Assembly (NCBI GenBank): GCA_023432985.1
Contig: JAEZEQ010000059.1
Location: forward strand, 1-58,391
Length of the DNA stretch: 58,391 bases
Direction: 5' to 3'
Source of the DNA: Bacteroidota bacterium
GTDB lineage: Bacteria; Bacteroidota; Bacteroidia; CAIKAF01
Shown here piece after piece: positions 43,701-51,552 of this stretch. The translations under genes were made by a program, and so were the position numbers. The first letter of the stretch is position 1, and each line of letters starts with the position of its first letter. Below the pieces are notes generated by a model that was given only the letters and a program-made list of their open reading frames with translations, was not told where the DNA came from and searched no databases.

Positions 43701-45366
43701 TAAGGATATAAGTGGGAAAATAAGCGGACGTATGCAATTATTCGGATCTATTAAAAATCCGGATTTACGCGGAACCGCACGCTTAATCGATGCTGCACTT
43801 ACGGTTCCCATTTTGGGCACTAAATATTATTTGAATTCGGATCCCGGTAAAGGAATCGTTTTAAATGCACGCGAAATCAATGTAGGGAGTATTACTATGC
43901 GCGATCAACGTGGGGAAACAGCCAAACTAACCGGTAAATTCAATCACAACTATTTCGATAAAATGACCTTGCAATTGGGCATCAATGCGCGAAATTTCCT
44001 ATTTCTCAATTCCCGATACAAACCGGGTGATGCCTTTTTTGGCACGATTCCGGCAACCGGAATCGTGAATATTGAAGGCCCATTCGACGATATAAAAATT
44101 ACCGCAAATGCCCGTACAAATGAAGGTGGAAAGCTCTTCCTTCCTATGAGCTCCGGCCCTTCCAAGGCAACCAGCAATAATTTTGTGGTCTTCTTCGATA
44201 GCCGCGATACAGGTACTGTAAACCAACAAAACACACTGAAAAAAGAAGTCAGTGTCGTGACCTTGGATATGTATGTAGACGTTACTGAAGATTGTGAAGT
44301 GCAAATTATCTTCGATGAAAAGGTGGGGGACGTACTGAAAGCGCAGGGTAAAGGTAGTCTGCGTATAGAACTGAACAAGCTATACGAACTGAGTATGTTT
44401 GGCGAATTTGAAGTAAACAAAGGCGAATATCTCTTTACGCTCGAAAATATCATCAATAAAAAATTGCAATTACAACCCGGTGGAATGATATACTGGAGTG
44501 GTGACCCACTGGCAGCAAAAATTAATGCTTCAGCGAAATATGAATTGCGCACATCCCCTTATCCTCTGGTGCAAAATATGGCTATGGGTTCGGGCGACTC
44601 TCTACGCTATAAATCCAAAACCACCACAAATGTCATTGTGAACCTCAGTGGTTCTCTGCTCAACCCCCTCATTTCATTCGATATAGATTTTCCCACCCAG
44701 AGCGACGAATTCAAAACAGCAATAAACGAAAGACTTAGCAGCGAAGATGAAAAGAACAAACAAGCCTTTTCCCTTTTGGTGCTAAACCAATTTGTACCCC
44801 CTTCCAACAGCTCCGGATCACTAGGTTTCTCGGGTGGCGGTGCCGCGGGATCTAACTCGCTTGAAGTACTTTCGAACCAATTGAGTAATTGGTTATCATC
44901 CCTTACCGGAAATTTAGACTTAGGGGTGCGTTATCGAGCCGCCGACGGAACTTCCAGCGGCAGCAATGAGGTCGAATTAAACGTCTCGGGAAAATTCCTC
45001 AACGACCGTATGATAATTGATGGAAACTTTGGCGTAGCAACCAATAATAACTCCTCTTCAAGTACCAATAACAATGCATCGAAAACAGCCGGTATCATTG
45101 ATGTAAATATTGAATACAAAATCACCAATGACGGCCGACTTCGATTGAGGGCTTTTAACCGATCCAACGACGGATATCTGACTGTCGCCTTCCCCTATAC
45201 ACAAGGGGTCGGATTAAATTTCGCCACTTCTTTCGACACCTGGAACGAAATATTCCGAAAGAAAAAGAAAAAAGAGAAAAAAGAAGAGCCCAAAAAGGAG
45301 GAAGAAAAAATTAATAAAATAAAAAACGAACAAAAAATTAGTCCCCAAGACAGCATAAAAAAATAA
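40738..45366 (+). CDS. Translocation/assembly module TamB-like protein
   Basis: A 1542-residue inner-membrane-anchored periplasm-spanning protein. Seen: one N-terminal transmembrane helix (about 25-50, ISWTLFSVLLLLIALSVAL), a long series of beta strands of the AsmA/TamB kind, the C-terminal DUF490/TamB domain (about 1030-1480, for example GNINGLISSRQTLKQPFLEA, LFGSIKNPDLRGTARL), and a Lys/Glu-rich tail. Such bridges are thought to carry lipids or assist outer-membrane protein assembly. No tamA gene is adjacent. Start 40738 shares bases with the tsaD start. An ABC-F gene follows after 5 nt. Confidence 0.88.
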   Translation: MLNNEHKNRGKVQTNTRKRNSPFVKVLKIISWTLFSVLLLLIALSVALQFSSVQTYLAKKLTEFLSEKWEIALQIDKVDIDLFHSVALEGVLVGDHHRDTLLYSEKIGVQIGYFTLKPAALSIKKVQLQNSLFRLHKYKGEKVLNINVLIDKFKSKEPKDTAKKSGKFNFDIQQIAFEDVHFNLIDENMDTLPAAFQANNIRTHISEGRFAQFRIAKDSIIFKINELKAKDISGVGFETFQSDFCISSKGLLFENSHFVTLDSSVINGRVNMLYHHWSSYSNFLDSVRFDIDLQESIIQSATIAHFTDNLIGLDLNAVFSAKAKGPISNLEVKNLALKTWNNTKIYADVDLKGLPNIKETFIILEADSIQTSIADLHQIPIPPFKEGRKLKIPKEIMGLGMIRFNGEFVGLISDFVAYGKFDTHIGSITTDLQLSGDKNFTKPKYSGNIKSNNLQLGKLTQSKLLGNTSFNLQVKGESFKYDDLIVSIDGNVKEFTFNNYTYKNIETNSNLNAKIVSGILWIDDPNLQLKTDSFKIDLNNKRTEIEGNFFVKNWDLNKTNLIKDTLSLDKINLGLKVKLSNPDDLMGQIYADSIIFKKTNERIYSLKKLTIDADSIGSNRSFNLKSDYLNAILVGNFKFVPLYHNILRNTDIYFPSFQLKFDSVQAKMPQSIAFNIEMNKMFPITEVFIPDLVIADQTKLNGVYKTQNSEVDLIMHSPGVSFKKLKMEAWDLNIYSDINEISIQSLAQRFYVSDSTFFTETKIESEAYKDSVLLTLSWTGDDMNLTRGNLKAGTKFTKDSVYHFSFFPSTFHVQEYQFDHLGTSYLQYSNKGLNIDDLVFATRTGEQISIDGLAGRETEDKIELVVQNFPLEFANRFLGPDAGKLSGNINGLISSRQTLKQPFLEAKILGDSLYFNEKEIGKLSLTSIYDISDQVLDINATLLYKNRNSLRIENGKFYPLRNSNQFNIPIHFDDFQIDIAELFLAPIFKDISGKISGRMQLFGSIKNPDLRGTARLIDAALTVPILGTKYYLNSDPGKGIVLNAREINVGSITMRDQRGETAKLTGKFNHNYFDKMTLQLGINARNFLFLNSRYKPGDAFFGTIPATGIVNIEGPFDDIKITANARTNEGGKLFLPMSSGPSKATSNNFVVFFDSRDTGTVNQQNTLKKEVSVVTLDMYVDVTEDCEVQIIFDEKVGDVLKAQGKGSLRIELNKLYELSMFGEFEVNKGEYLFTLENIINKKLQLQPGGMIYWSGDPLAAKINASAKYELRTSPYPLVQNMAMGSGDSLRYKSKTTTNVIVNLSGSLLNPLISFDIDFPTQSDEFKTAINERLSSEDEKNKQAFSLLVLNQFVPPSNSSGSLGFSGGGAAGSNSLEVLSNQLSNWLSSLTGNLDLGVRYRAADGTSSGSNEVELNVSGKFLNDRMIIDGNFGVATNNNSSSSTNNNASKTAGIIDVNIEYKITNDGRLRLRAFNRSNDGYLTVAFPYTQGVGLNFATSFDTWNEIFRKKKKKEKKEEPKKEEEKINKIKNEQKISPQDSIKK
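40755..40762 (-). promoter_or_regulatory. -7 box for the tsaD operon, inside the TamB coding start
   Basis: TATTTTTG on the minus strand, 15 nt before the tsaD ATG. A TTG lies upstream at a 16-nt spacing. It falls within the first codons of the divergent TamB gene. Confidence 0.4.
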
Positions 45367-45371
45367 TAAGG

Positions 45372-47243
45372 ATGAACTACCTTCAAACAAATCAAATTAG
45401 CAAAAGTTACGGTGTCAGAACCTTATTTACAAATTTAAACATCAGCATCAATTACGGAGATAAAATTGCACTAATTGCACGAAACGGCTACGGCAAATCG
45501 ACCCTGATGCGCATACTTGCAGGCGTAGAAAATGCCGATGAAGGGAAGGTCATACTGCGATCCGGACTCAAAATCGGATACCTGAGTCAGGACCAAAGCT
45601 TTGATCCCGAAAAAAATGTAAGAGAGATTATATTTCAACAAGATAATGAAGTAACCGCACTCATAGGCCGTTATGAAAATGCCATTCAACATGCTCAAAA
45701 TGAGGATTTGGATTTTTTATTATCGGAAATGGACCGACTCAGTGCTTGGGATTTCGAAAGCCGTATTAAGACCATTCTGGGCAAATTGAAATTGGATAAT
45801 CTGGAAGCACAAGTATCCACCCTCTCCGGAGGTCAGAAAAAACGACTGGCCCTAGCCAAATTACTGGTCGAAAATCCGGATATATACTTGCTCGATGAAC
45901 CTACAAACCACCTCGATATAGAGATGGTAGAATGGCTGGAAGAGGAGTTGAATTATGGGAATAAAACCATATTGATGATTACCCATGACCGCTATTTTCT
46001 CGATAATGTGTGTAGAAGTATAATCGAACTCGAAGACAATACGCTCTATACCTATAACGGAAATTACAGCTATTATCTAGAAAAAAGAGCCGAAAGAAAA
46101 GCCGCTGCACAAAGTGAATACGACAGCAATCAGAATATACTGCGCCGGGAACTGGAATGGGTACGCCGCCAGCCCAAAGCCAGAAGTACCAAAAGTAAAA
46201 GCCGCCTCGATGCATATCAGGAATTGAAAGAACAAACCAAAAGGGTAAAGGATGAGAAAGGCATAGAATTGCAATCGAAAATGATGCATCTGGGAACCAA
46301 AATTGTAGAATGTCATAAGGTGAATAAAGCCTTTGGAGATAAAATTCTATTGAAGGATTTTACCTATACATTCAAAAGAGGCGATCGTATAGCCCTTGCC
46401 GGTGCCAATGGAACTGGAAAGACTACTTTTTTAAATATGATAACCGGAAAAATTAAACCCGATTCCGGAAAAATTATAGTAGGCGATACCATACGTTTCG
46501 GTTTTTATGAACAAAGCGGAATCACCTTTAATGATGAAGATAGAGTAATTGAATTTGTTCAAAACATAGCAGAGGTTATCGAAACGGCATCCGGACAAAA
46601 ATTGAGCGCTTCACAAATGCTTACAAGGTTCGATTTTCCGCCCGACAGACAATGGACTCATATAGGAAATCTGAGCGGTGGAGAAAAAAAGAGATTGTAT
46701 CTATTGAGTGTATTAATGAAAAATCCGAATTTTCTAATCCTCGACGAACCCAGTAACGACCTCGATATTCTTACGCTCAATAAACTGGAAGAATTTTTAC
46801 TCGACTATCCGGGATGTATTCTCATAGTAAGCCATGACCGACATTTTATAGATAAAATATGCGAACATACCATGGTGCTCGAAGGAGAAGGAAAAGTACG
46901 CATGTATCCGGGCAATTATTCCATGTACAGAGCTCAACTTGAGGTAGAAAATGCCCAACAAAAAGAAGATAAAATTGTCAGCGAGAAAAATGAAAAAAAT
47001 AGTCCCCCTAAAGAAAATAAAGAAAAAATAAAGTGGAGCTATAAAGAAAAAAGGGAGTTCGAATTATTGGAAAATGAGATCCCTTTATTGGAAGAAAAAA
47101 AGAAAATCTGGGAAGAGAAATTAAGCCAAAGCAGCGATGCAGGCGAATTGGCTACATATAGCAGCGAATTGGGAAAGATTATAGAAGAGCTGGACCAAAA
47201 AAGCATGCGTTGGTTGGAATTGGTCGAGTTATCCGGTCAATAA
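45372..47243 (+). CDS. ABC-F family ATPase (Uup-like)
   Basis: A 623-residue soluble protein with two ABC cassettes and no membrane domain. Seen: Walker A 1 LIARNGYGKSTLMRI, signature 1 TLSGGQKKRLALAKLL, Walker B 1 DIYLLDEPTNHLD, an inter-domain linker (about 240-320), Walker A 2 LAGANGTGKTTFLNM, signature 2 NLSGGEKKRLYLLSVL, Walker B 2 FLILDEPSNDLD, and a C-terminal coiled coil (about 540-620) as in Uup. ABC-F proteins act on ribosomes (translation factor or antibiotic protection). The housekeeping role is the more likely one here. Coupled to TamB, 5 nt apart. Confidence 0.92.
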   Translation: MNYLQTNQISKSYGVRTLFTNLNISINYGDKIALIARNGYGKSTLMRILAGVENADEGKVILRSGLKIGYLSQDQSFDPEKNVREIIFQQDNEVTALIGRYENAIQHAQNEDLDFLLSEMDRLSAWDFESRIKTILGKLKLDNLEAQVSTLSGGQKKRLALAKLLVENPDIYLLDEPTNHLDIEMVEWLEEELNYGNKTILMITHDRYFLDNVCRSIIELEDNTLYTYNGNYSYYLEKRAERKAAAQSEYDSNQNILRRELEWVRRQPKARSTKSKSRLDAYQELKEQTKRVKDEKGIELQSKMMHLGTKIVECHKVNKAFGDKILLKDFTYTFKRGDRIALAGANGTGKTTFLNMITGKIKPDSGKIIVGDTIRFGFYEQSGITFNDEDRVIEFVQNIAEVIETASGQKLSASQMLTRFDFPPDRQWTHIGNLSGGEKKRLYLLSVLMKNPNFLILDEPSNDLDILTLNKLEEFLLDYPGCILIVSHDRHFIDKICEHTMVLEGEGKVRMYPGNYSMYRAQLEVENAQQKEDKIVSEKNEKNSPPKENKEKIKWSYKEKREFELLENEIPLLEEKKKIWEEKLSQSSDAGELATYSSELGKIIEELDQKSMRWLELVELSGQ

Positions 47244-47250
47244 TCATTAC

Positions 47251-47281
47251 TTGGAATACGAAATTTTATTGAGTATATTCG
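47251..47281 (+). promoter_or_regulatory. Promoter of the thiolase operon
   Basis: TTG (47251-47253), 20-nt spacer, TATATTCG (47274-47281; 7 of 8 to the -7 consensus), 24 nt before the ATG at 47306. Confidence 0.45.
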
Positions 47282-47305
47282 CAGTCAAAATTTAAATTCT
47301 ACATT

Positions 47306-48481
47306 ATGGAAGTCTATATAATTTCGGCTGTACGCACCCCAATAGGAAGTTTTAACGGACAATTGTCCACAGTTTCTGCCCCATATTTAGGCGCAGCAGC
47401 CATACGAGGAGCCATCCAAAAAGCAGGTATTTCAAACGATCAAATTCGGGAAGTTTATATGGGTAATGTTTTGCAAGCAAATGTAGGTCAAGCTCCTGCA
47501 AGGCAAGCTGCAAAATTTGCCGGTTTACCCGATGAGGTAATGTGCACCACCATCAATAAGGTTTGTGCTTCGGGTATGAAATCGGTAATGCTCGCAACTC
47601 AGTCTATTTTACTTGGAGACAGCGACAGCATCGTAGCCGGAGGAATGGAAAATATGAGTCAAACCCCCTATTACCTCGATAATGCCCGTAATGGATACAG
47701 ATTAGGAAATGGAAATGTAATCGATGGTCTGGTAAAAGACGGACTTACCGATGTATATCATAATTACCATATGGGAAATGCGGCAGAATTGTGCGCAAAA
47801 ACCTATGAGATTTCGCGTGAAGAACAAGATGCATTTGCCATTGAAAGCTATAAAAGATCTCAGTCTGCCTGGGCAAACGGGAAATTTAACGACGAAATTG
47901 TACCTGTTTCGGTACCGCAACGCAAAGGCGATCCAATCGAAATAAACAAGGATGAAGAGTTTACTCAGGTGAAATTCGAAAAAATACCCGAACTCAGACC
48001 TGTATTTCAGAAAGACGGAACGGTTACTGCCGCCAATGCCAGTACGCTCAACGACGGGGCTGCCGCACTTGTACTTATGAGCAAAGAAAAAGCCGATTCT
48101 TTGGGCTTGAAACCTATAGCAAAAATCGTTGGCTATGCCGATGCCGAACAAGCACCAGAATGGTTTACAACAAGTCCATCCGTTGCCATTCCACGCGCAA
48201 TTGAAAAAGCCGGATTAAATGCAGATCAAATTGACTTTTACGAAATAAATGAAGCTTTTAGTGTGGTTTCGCTTGCTAATAATAAGATATTGAAATTGGA
48301 TCCGTCTAAGGTTAATGTAAACGGTGGTGCTGTATCCCTCGGACATCCGCTGGGCGCATCCGGAGCAAGAATTATTACTACACTGATTCAAGTATTGAAA
48401 CAAAACAAGGGCAAATATGGCGTTGCAGCTATTTGTAACGGTGGCGGCGGAGCCAGTGCTGTTGTAATTGAAAATGTATAA
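47306..48481 (+). CDS. Acetyl-CoA C-acyltransferase (thiolase)
   Basis: A 391-residue thiolase that condenses or cleaves acyl-CoA. Seen: EVYIISAVRTPIGSFNG, the nucleophile Cys87 in INKVCASGMKSVML, the GGMENMSQTPYYL loop, the His of GGAVSLGHPLGASGARI, and the second Cys in AAICNGGGGASAVVIE. The length is normal for biosynthetic acetyl-CoA acetyltransferase. No other fatty-acid or PHB genes are adjacent. Its TAA shares its last base with the next gene's ATG (TAATG). Confidence 0.94.
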   Translation: MEVYIISAVRTPIGSFNGQLSTVSAPYLGAAAIRGAIQKAGISNDQIREVYMGNVLQANVGQAPARQAAKFAGLPDEVMCTTINKVCASGMKSVMLATQSILLGDSDSIVAGGMENMSQTPYYLDNARNGYRLGNGNVIDGLVKDGLTDVYHNYHMGNAAELCAKTYEISREEQDAFAIESYKRSQSAWANGKFNDEIVPVSVPQRKGDPIEINKDEEFTQVKFEKIPELRPVFQKDGTVTAANASTLNDGAAALVLMSKEKADSLGLKPIAKIVGYADAEQAPEWFTTSPSVAIPRAIEKAGLNADQIDFYEINEAFSVVSLANNKILKLDPSKVNVNGGAVSLGHPLGASGARIITTLIQVLKQNKGKYGVAAICNGGGGASAVVIENV

Positions 48482-49254
48482 TGCATTTCTCTACTCTCCT
48501 TTCGAATATTCCTATACGGTCGCAGGCAACTGATAATGCGACACAAATAGACGAATTGCTCTTTGGCGAAGTCGTTGAATCTTTGGAAATAAACGGAGCA
48601 TGGAGCCGTGTGAAAAATGCGGTTACGCATACACAAGGTTATGTATTAACCAAGCAATTATTATCTGTTGACGCAGCTTATGCCGAAATGTTTGCGCAGG
48701 GTAAACTCAAACGATTGTTTTATCCCATCGCAACTGCGGAAAATGAAAGAAGTTCTATACGACAATATTTACCCGGTGGCGCACTTTTACAGCTACATAA
48801 GGATAAATTGAAAATTGGCGGGGAACTCTTCAGTCTGCCCGAACCATTTCCGCAAATTAATCACCAAAAGAAAGAAGATATTTTGCGTGATGCTGCCCTA
48901 CTCTATCTAAATGTACCCGAGAAAAAAGGAGGAAGAACAATCTTTGGGATGGATCCCACGCTTTTTCTAACACATGTTTTCTCGTTTGCAGATATGTATA
49001 GCGGAAATACGCTTGACGAAATGGCTCTTTTGGGCGAAGGAGTAAACTTTGTACACGAAATGCAATGCGGAGATATCGCATTCTTCGAAGACCAAAATCA
49101 GATTATTGTTCATGCCGGAATATGTATTGGAGAAAGCTGGATCATGCATGCAGACGGAAAAGTAAAAAGCGGACGACTGGACCAACAAGGACTTTTCGAT
49201 CCGAAAGAAAATAAATATATACATAAGCTCAGACTCATAAAAAGATATATTTAA
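48481..49254 (+). CDS. NlpC/P60-fold (C40) protein lacking the catalytic cysteine
   Basis: A 257-residue protein with N-terminal SH3-like segments (about 5-65, IPIRSQATDNATQIDELLFG) and a C-terminal NlpC/P60 domain. In active relatives the nucleophile lies in GxDCSGF after WGGRT. Here the segment reads GGRTIFGMDPTLFLTHVF: Pro159 stands where Cys is expected, and Ser and Gly are lost too. The His position is kept (IIVHAGI, His211), as is a polar third position (IMHADGKV). The frame is intact, so this looks like a pseudoenzyme that may bind cell-wall peptides without cutting. No signal peptide is seen. Joined to both neighbours by TAATG overlaps. Confidence 0.8.
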   Translation: MHFSTLLSNIPIRSQATDNATQIDELLFGEVVESLEINGAWSRVKNAVTHTQGYVLTKQLLSVDAAYAEMFAQGKLKRLFYPIATAENERSSIRQYLPGGALLQLHKDKLKIGGELFSLPEPFPQINHQKKEDILRDAALLYLNVPEKKGGRTIFGMDPTLFLTHVFSFADMYSGNTLDEMALLGEGVNFVHEMQCGDIAFFEDQNQIIVHAGICIGESWIMHADGKVKSGRLDQQGLFDPKENKYIHKLRLIKRYI

Positions 49255-50435
49255 TGTTTCGATTGCCCGTCTTTACTCCAAAACAAGTTGATAAGATTAA
49301 TATAGGTCTTATTCTAATATCTCTTTTACTGGCTTATATACTTCCATTCGAATTATTTCTTTTCTCTTATGCCGTTCTGGGCCCTTTGCATTATCTGACC
49401 GAAATTTCCTGGTTACACCAAAAAAAGTATTTTGTACCCGTACAAAAAGAGAAAAATAAGTGGATATTCCCCTTAATCACCCTGGTTTTAACCTTTATTC
49501 TCAGCCTCGATAATATCGCTCTTTTGTTAGACCTAAATATCGATTTACCCCGTGCACTGAAAGGAACTAATATTATTTTCTTTTTGTTCGGACTGGCAGG
49601 TATAATGGTTGTATTCAAAAAGCAATATATACGCATAGGAGCCGTCATTGCACTCGCCTTCCTGTCTATAATGCTCAACCTGGAAAAAAGTTGTATCAGC
49701 TGTACGGACCAAATAAGCAAACAACCCATTGAGCTCTGCAAATTAGATAACCCTAAAGTGGTCAGCAATTTCCTGCAAAATAGATGTGCCGATGTAGACG
49801 GAGACGGCATACTCAGTCCCGGTACCGACTTCCAACAAGGCCTAACCTATTCGCGCACGGTAATGTTCTTTTCGGCTTATTTGCCTACCTTAATCCACGT
49901 TTACTTCTTTACCATGCTTTTTATGCTCTTCGGCGCACTCAAATCTCAGTCGAAAAGCGGACTCATCTCGGTGGGCGTACTCATCGCAGCGGGTATACTG
50001 CCCTTTGTTTTTGAAGCCGATTTTATACCCTATGCCATTTCGGAATATGCGCGCAAAAGCTATGACGTTTCATTCCTGAGCCTGAATCAAACCATATTCG
50101 ATGACTTTAAACTCGGGGATACGGATCAAGCATCCATCTATTTCAGTAAGCCCGGTATTATGATAGGCAGATTTATCGGATTTGCATATACCTATCATTA
50201 TCTCAATTGGTTTAGTAAAACCAGTATAATCCAATGGCATAAAATGCCCATACTCAATATGTCCATTGTCGCTGTTTTGTGGATTGCATCGGTGATACTC
50301 TATGCTGTGGATTATAAGACCGGACTCAGCGCTCTTCTATTTTTATCCTTCTTACACGTATTCCTCGAATTCCCGCTCAATTTTCAATCGGTGAAGGGGA
50401 TTTCTGAAGTAATTTGGACAAAATTGAAAAGCTAA
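49254..50435 (+). CDS. Polytopic membrane protein with conserved-looking histidines and an EF-hand-like loop
   Basis: A 393-residue protein not confidently recognised. Seen: about eight transmembrane helices; intramembrane His/Glu positions His46, Glu50 and His55 (GPLHYLTEISWLHQ), His215, His315 (AYTYHYLNWF), His329, and His368 with Glu372 (LHVFLEFPLNF); and an extramembrane loop (about 145-195) with Cys147, Cys150, Cys162 and Cys178 followed by DVDGDGILSPGTD, an EF-hand-like calcium loop. Intramembrane histidines recall metal-dependent membrane oxygenases of the Brp/Blh type, but that is only a resemblance. Translated from a TAATG overlap with the NlpC-like gene. Confidence 0.65.
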   Translation: MFRLPVFTPKQVDKINIGLILISLLLAYILPFELFLFSYAVLGPLHYLTEISWLHQKKYFVPVQKEKNKWIFPLITLVLTFILSLDNIALLLDLNIDLPRALKGTNIIFFLFGLAGIMVVFKKQYIRIGAVIALAFLSIMLNLEKSCISCTDQISKQPIELCKLDNPKVVSNFLQNRCADVDGDGILSPGTDFQQGLTYSRTVMFFSAYLPTLIHVYFFTMLFMLFGALKSQSKSGLISVGVLIAAGILPFVFEADFIPYAISEYARKSYDVSFLSLNQTIFDDFKLGDTDQASIYFSKPGIMIGRFIGFAYTYHYLNWFSKTSIIQWHKMPILNMSIVAVLWIASVILYAVDYKTGLSALLFLSFLHVFLEFPLNFQSVKGISEVIWTKLKS

Positions 50436-50459
50436 ATCTAAAGCCTTTTTCATAAAATA

Positions 50460-50520
50460 AAACACTCATGTCCGATTCTTGCATTTATGGAGATAAAATG
50501 GACAGTCGTGTTTAATTTTA
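50460..50520. terminator. Probable bidirectional terminator
   Basis: AAACAC/GTGTTT and GTCC/GGAC stems are separated by a 4x4 internal loop, with TTTAATTTTA after it, between convergent genes ending at 50435 and 50527. Confidence 0.4.
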
Positions 50521-50526
50521 GCAGAA

Positions 50527-51414
50527 TTAGAACAAATCCGACATATGTACATTTTTAAATTCTTGGCTCCAGAAGTCCTTACTTTCGAGCGGATTTCTTT
50601 TAAGCACAGACTTTAAGCCTTCGGCAGAGGCTATATTATCTTTAAAGAGCAGATGAAACTGATCTTCATTCATTAAATCGGGAAACCAAACCGAAATAAA
50701 ATTTTTGGTTACCGGTACGAGTAGTTTTTTAGGCAATTCAATTGGGAAAAGTTTTGCTTTTCCGGAGGCCATTTCCAATAATTCCTTAAAGCTAAAGGGG
50801 GAATTTCCCACAACATCAATTTCGCGTAAATCGGAACTTTTTTCGCAGAGTATATGAATTAATTCGAACAAATCTTCGGGCATTACGGGTTGCACGCGCG
50901 TATGAGCAAAACCTTGAGGCATAATAGGTCGACTTTGAAGTACTTTACACATAAAAACCAACCATTTAAATTTGCGCACCAGTAAGGTTCCCGGAAGGCA
51001 AACAATGGAGGGGCGCAGCACAAAAGTATCGGGGTGACTCAATAGCAGTTCATCGCCTATAGCTTTGGTACGTAAAAAAGAAATTTCGTGACGGGCATCT
51101 GCACCCAAGGCCGAAATATGAATAATGCGCGGATTGCCGATTTTATTCCGATTCGCCAAAATCGTTCGCACCAAATCCACATGCACCTTTTTGAAATCAT
51201 CGTCCTTACTTTCCCGAATAATTCCCGCTGCATTAATCAGTATATCTTGTTCGCCCAAAATAGACCAATCGTGTTTATCGGGATCAAAAACTATGCATCC
51301 TGTTGCGCCTTTTCGGGAGCAGGGCATAACCTGAAAGTTATTGTCTTTTCTCAAATATTCGGTCAACGCACTTCCTATGTGACCGGAAGCGCCAATAATT
51401 GCAACTTTCTTCAT
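50527..51414 (-). CDS. NAD(P)-binding Rossmann protein (atypical SDR/NmrA type)
   Basis: A 295-residue protein. Seen: the dinucleotide-binding loop KKVAIIGASGHIGSALTEYL, DILINAAGIIRE, IIHISALGADA, and a Lys in RTKAIGDEL at the position used by NDUFA9-like and other atypical SDRs, which lack the YxxxK pair; then FVLRPSIV. Substrate unknown. The start at 51414 (MKK) is chosen over 51426 because a -7 box (TAGCTTTG) ends 9 nt before it. Divergent from the LuxR-type regulator, with 138 nt between starts. Confidence 0.8.
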   Translation of the reverse strand: MKKVAIIGASGHIGSALTEYLRKDNNFQVMPCSRKGATGCIVFDPDKHDWSILGEQDILINAAGIIRESKDDDFKKVHVDLVRTILANRNKIGNPRIIHISALGADARHEISFLRTKAIGDELLLSHPDTFVLRPSIVCLPGTLLVRKFKWLVFMCKVLQSRPIMPQGFAHTRVQPVMPEDLFELIHILCEKSSDLREIDVVGNSPFSFKELLEMASGKAKLFPIELPKKLLVPVTKNFISVWFPDLMNEDQFHLLFKDNIASAEGLKSVLKRNPLESKDFWSQEFKNVHMSDLF

Positions 51415-51423
51415 AATTGAATA

Positions 51424-51431
51424 CAAAGCTA
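51424..51431 (-). promoter_or_regulatory. -7 box for the Rossmann-protein gene
   Basis: TAGCTTTG on the minus strand, 9 nt before the ATG at 51414, implying a leader of only a few bases. No -33 element is seen. Confidence 0.45.
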
Positions 51432-51537
51432 CAATATAGATCCAATCCGACTTTTTTTTCTGAATAATTTATCTTCAAATTTCCCTTTTACACATCTTTA
51501 GGATAGAAAAAAAAAATATTTCAACGTATGGAATTAT

Positions 51538-51545
51538 TATCTTTG
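51538..51545 (+). promoter_or_regulatory. -7 box for the LuxR-type regulator
   Basis: TATCTTTG followed by CA, with only 7 nt to the ATG at 51553, implying a leaderless or near-leaderless mRNA. Confidence 0.5.
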
Positions 51546-51552
51546 CACATAG

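Noticed and set aside
43950..44552. A 200-codon minus-strand ORF inside the TamB gene
   Set aside because: Antisense shadow; the composition follows the TamB frame and no recognisable domain is present.
45372..47243. ABC-F protein as an antibiotic resistance gene
   Set aside because: The Uup-like C-terminal coiled coil and housekeeping context favour an ordinary translation-related role.
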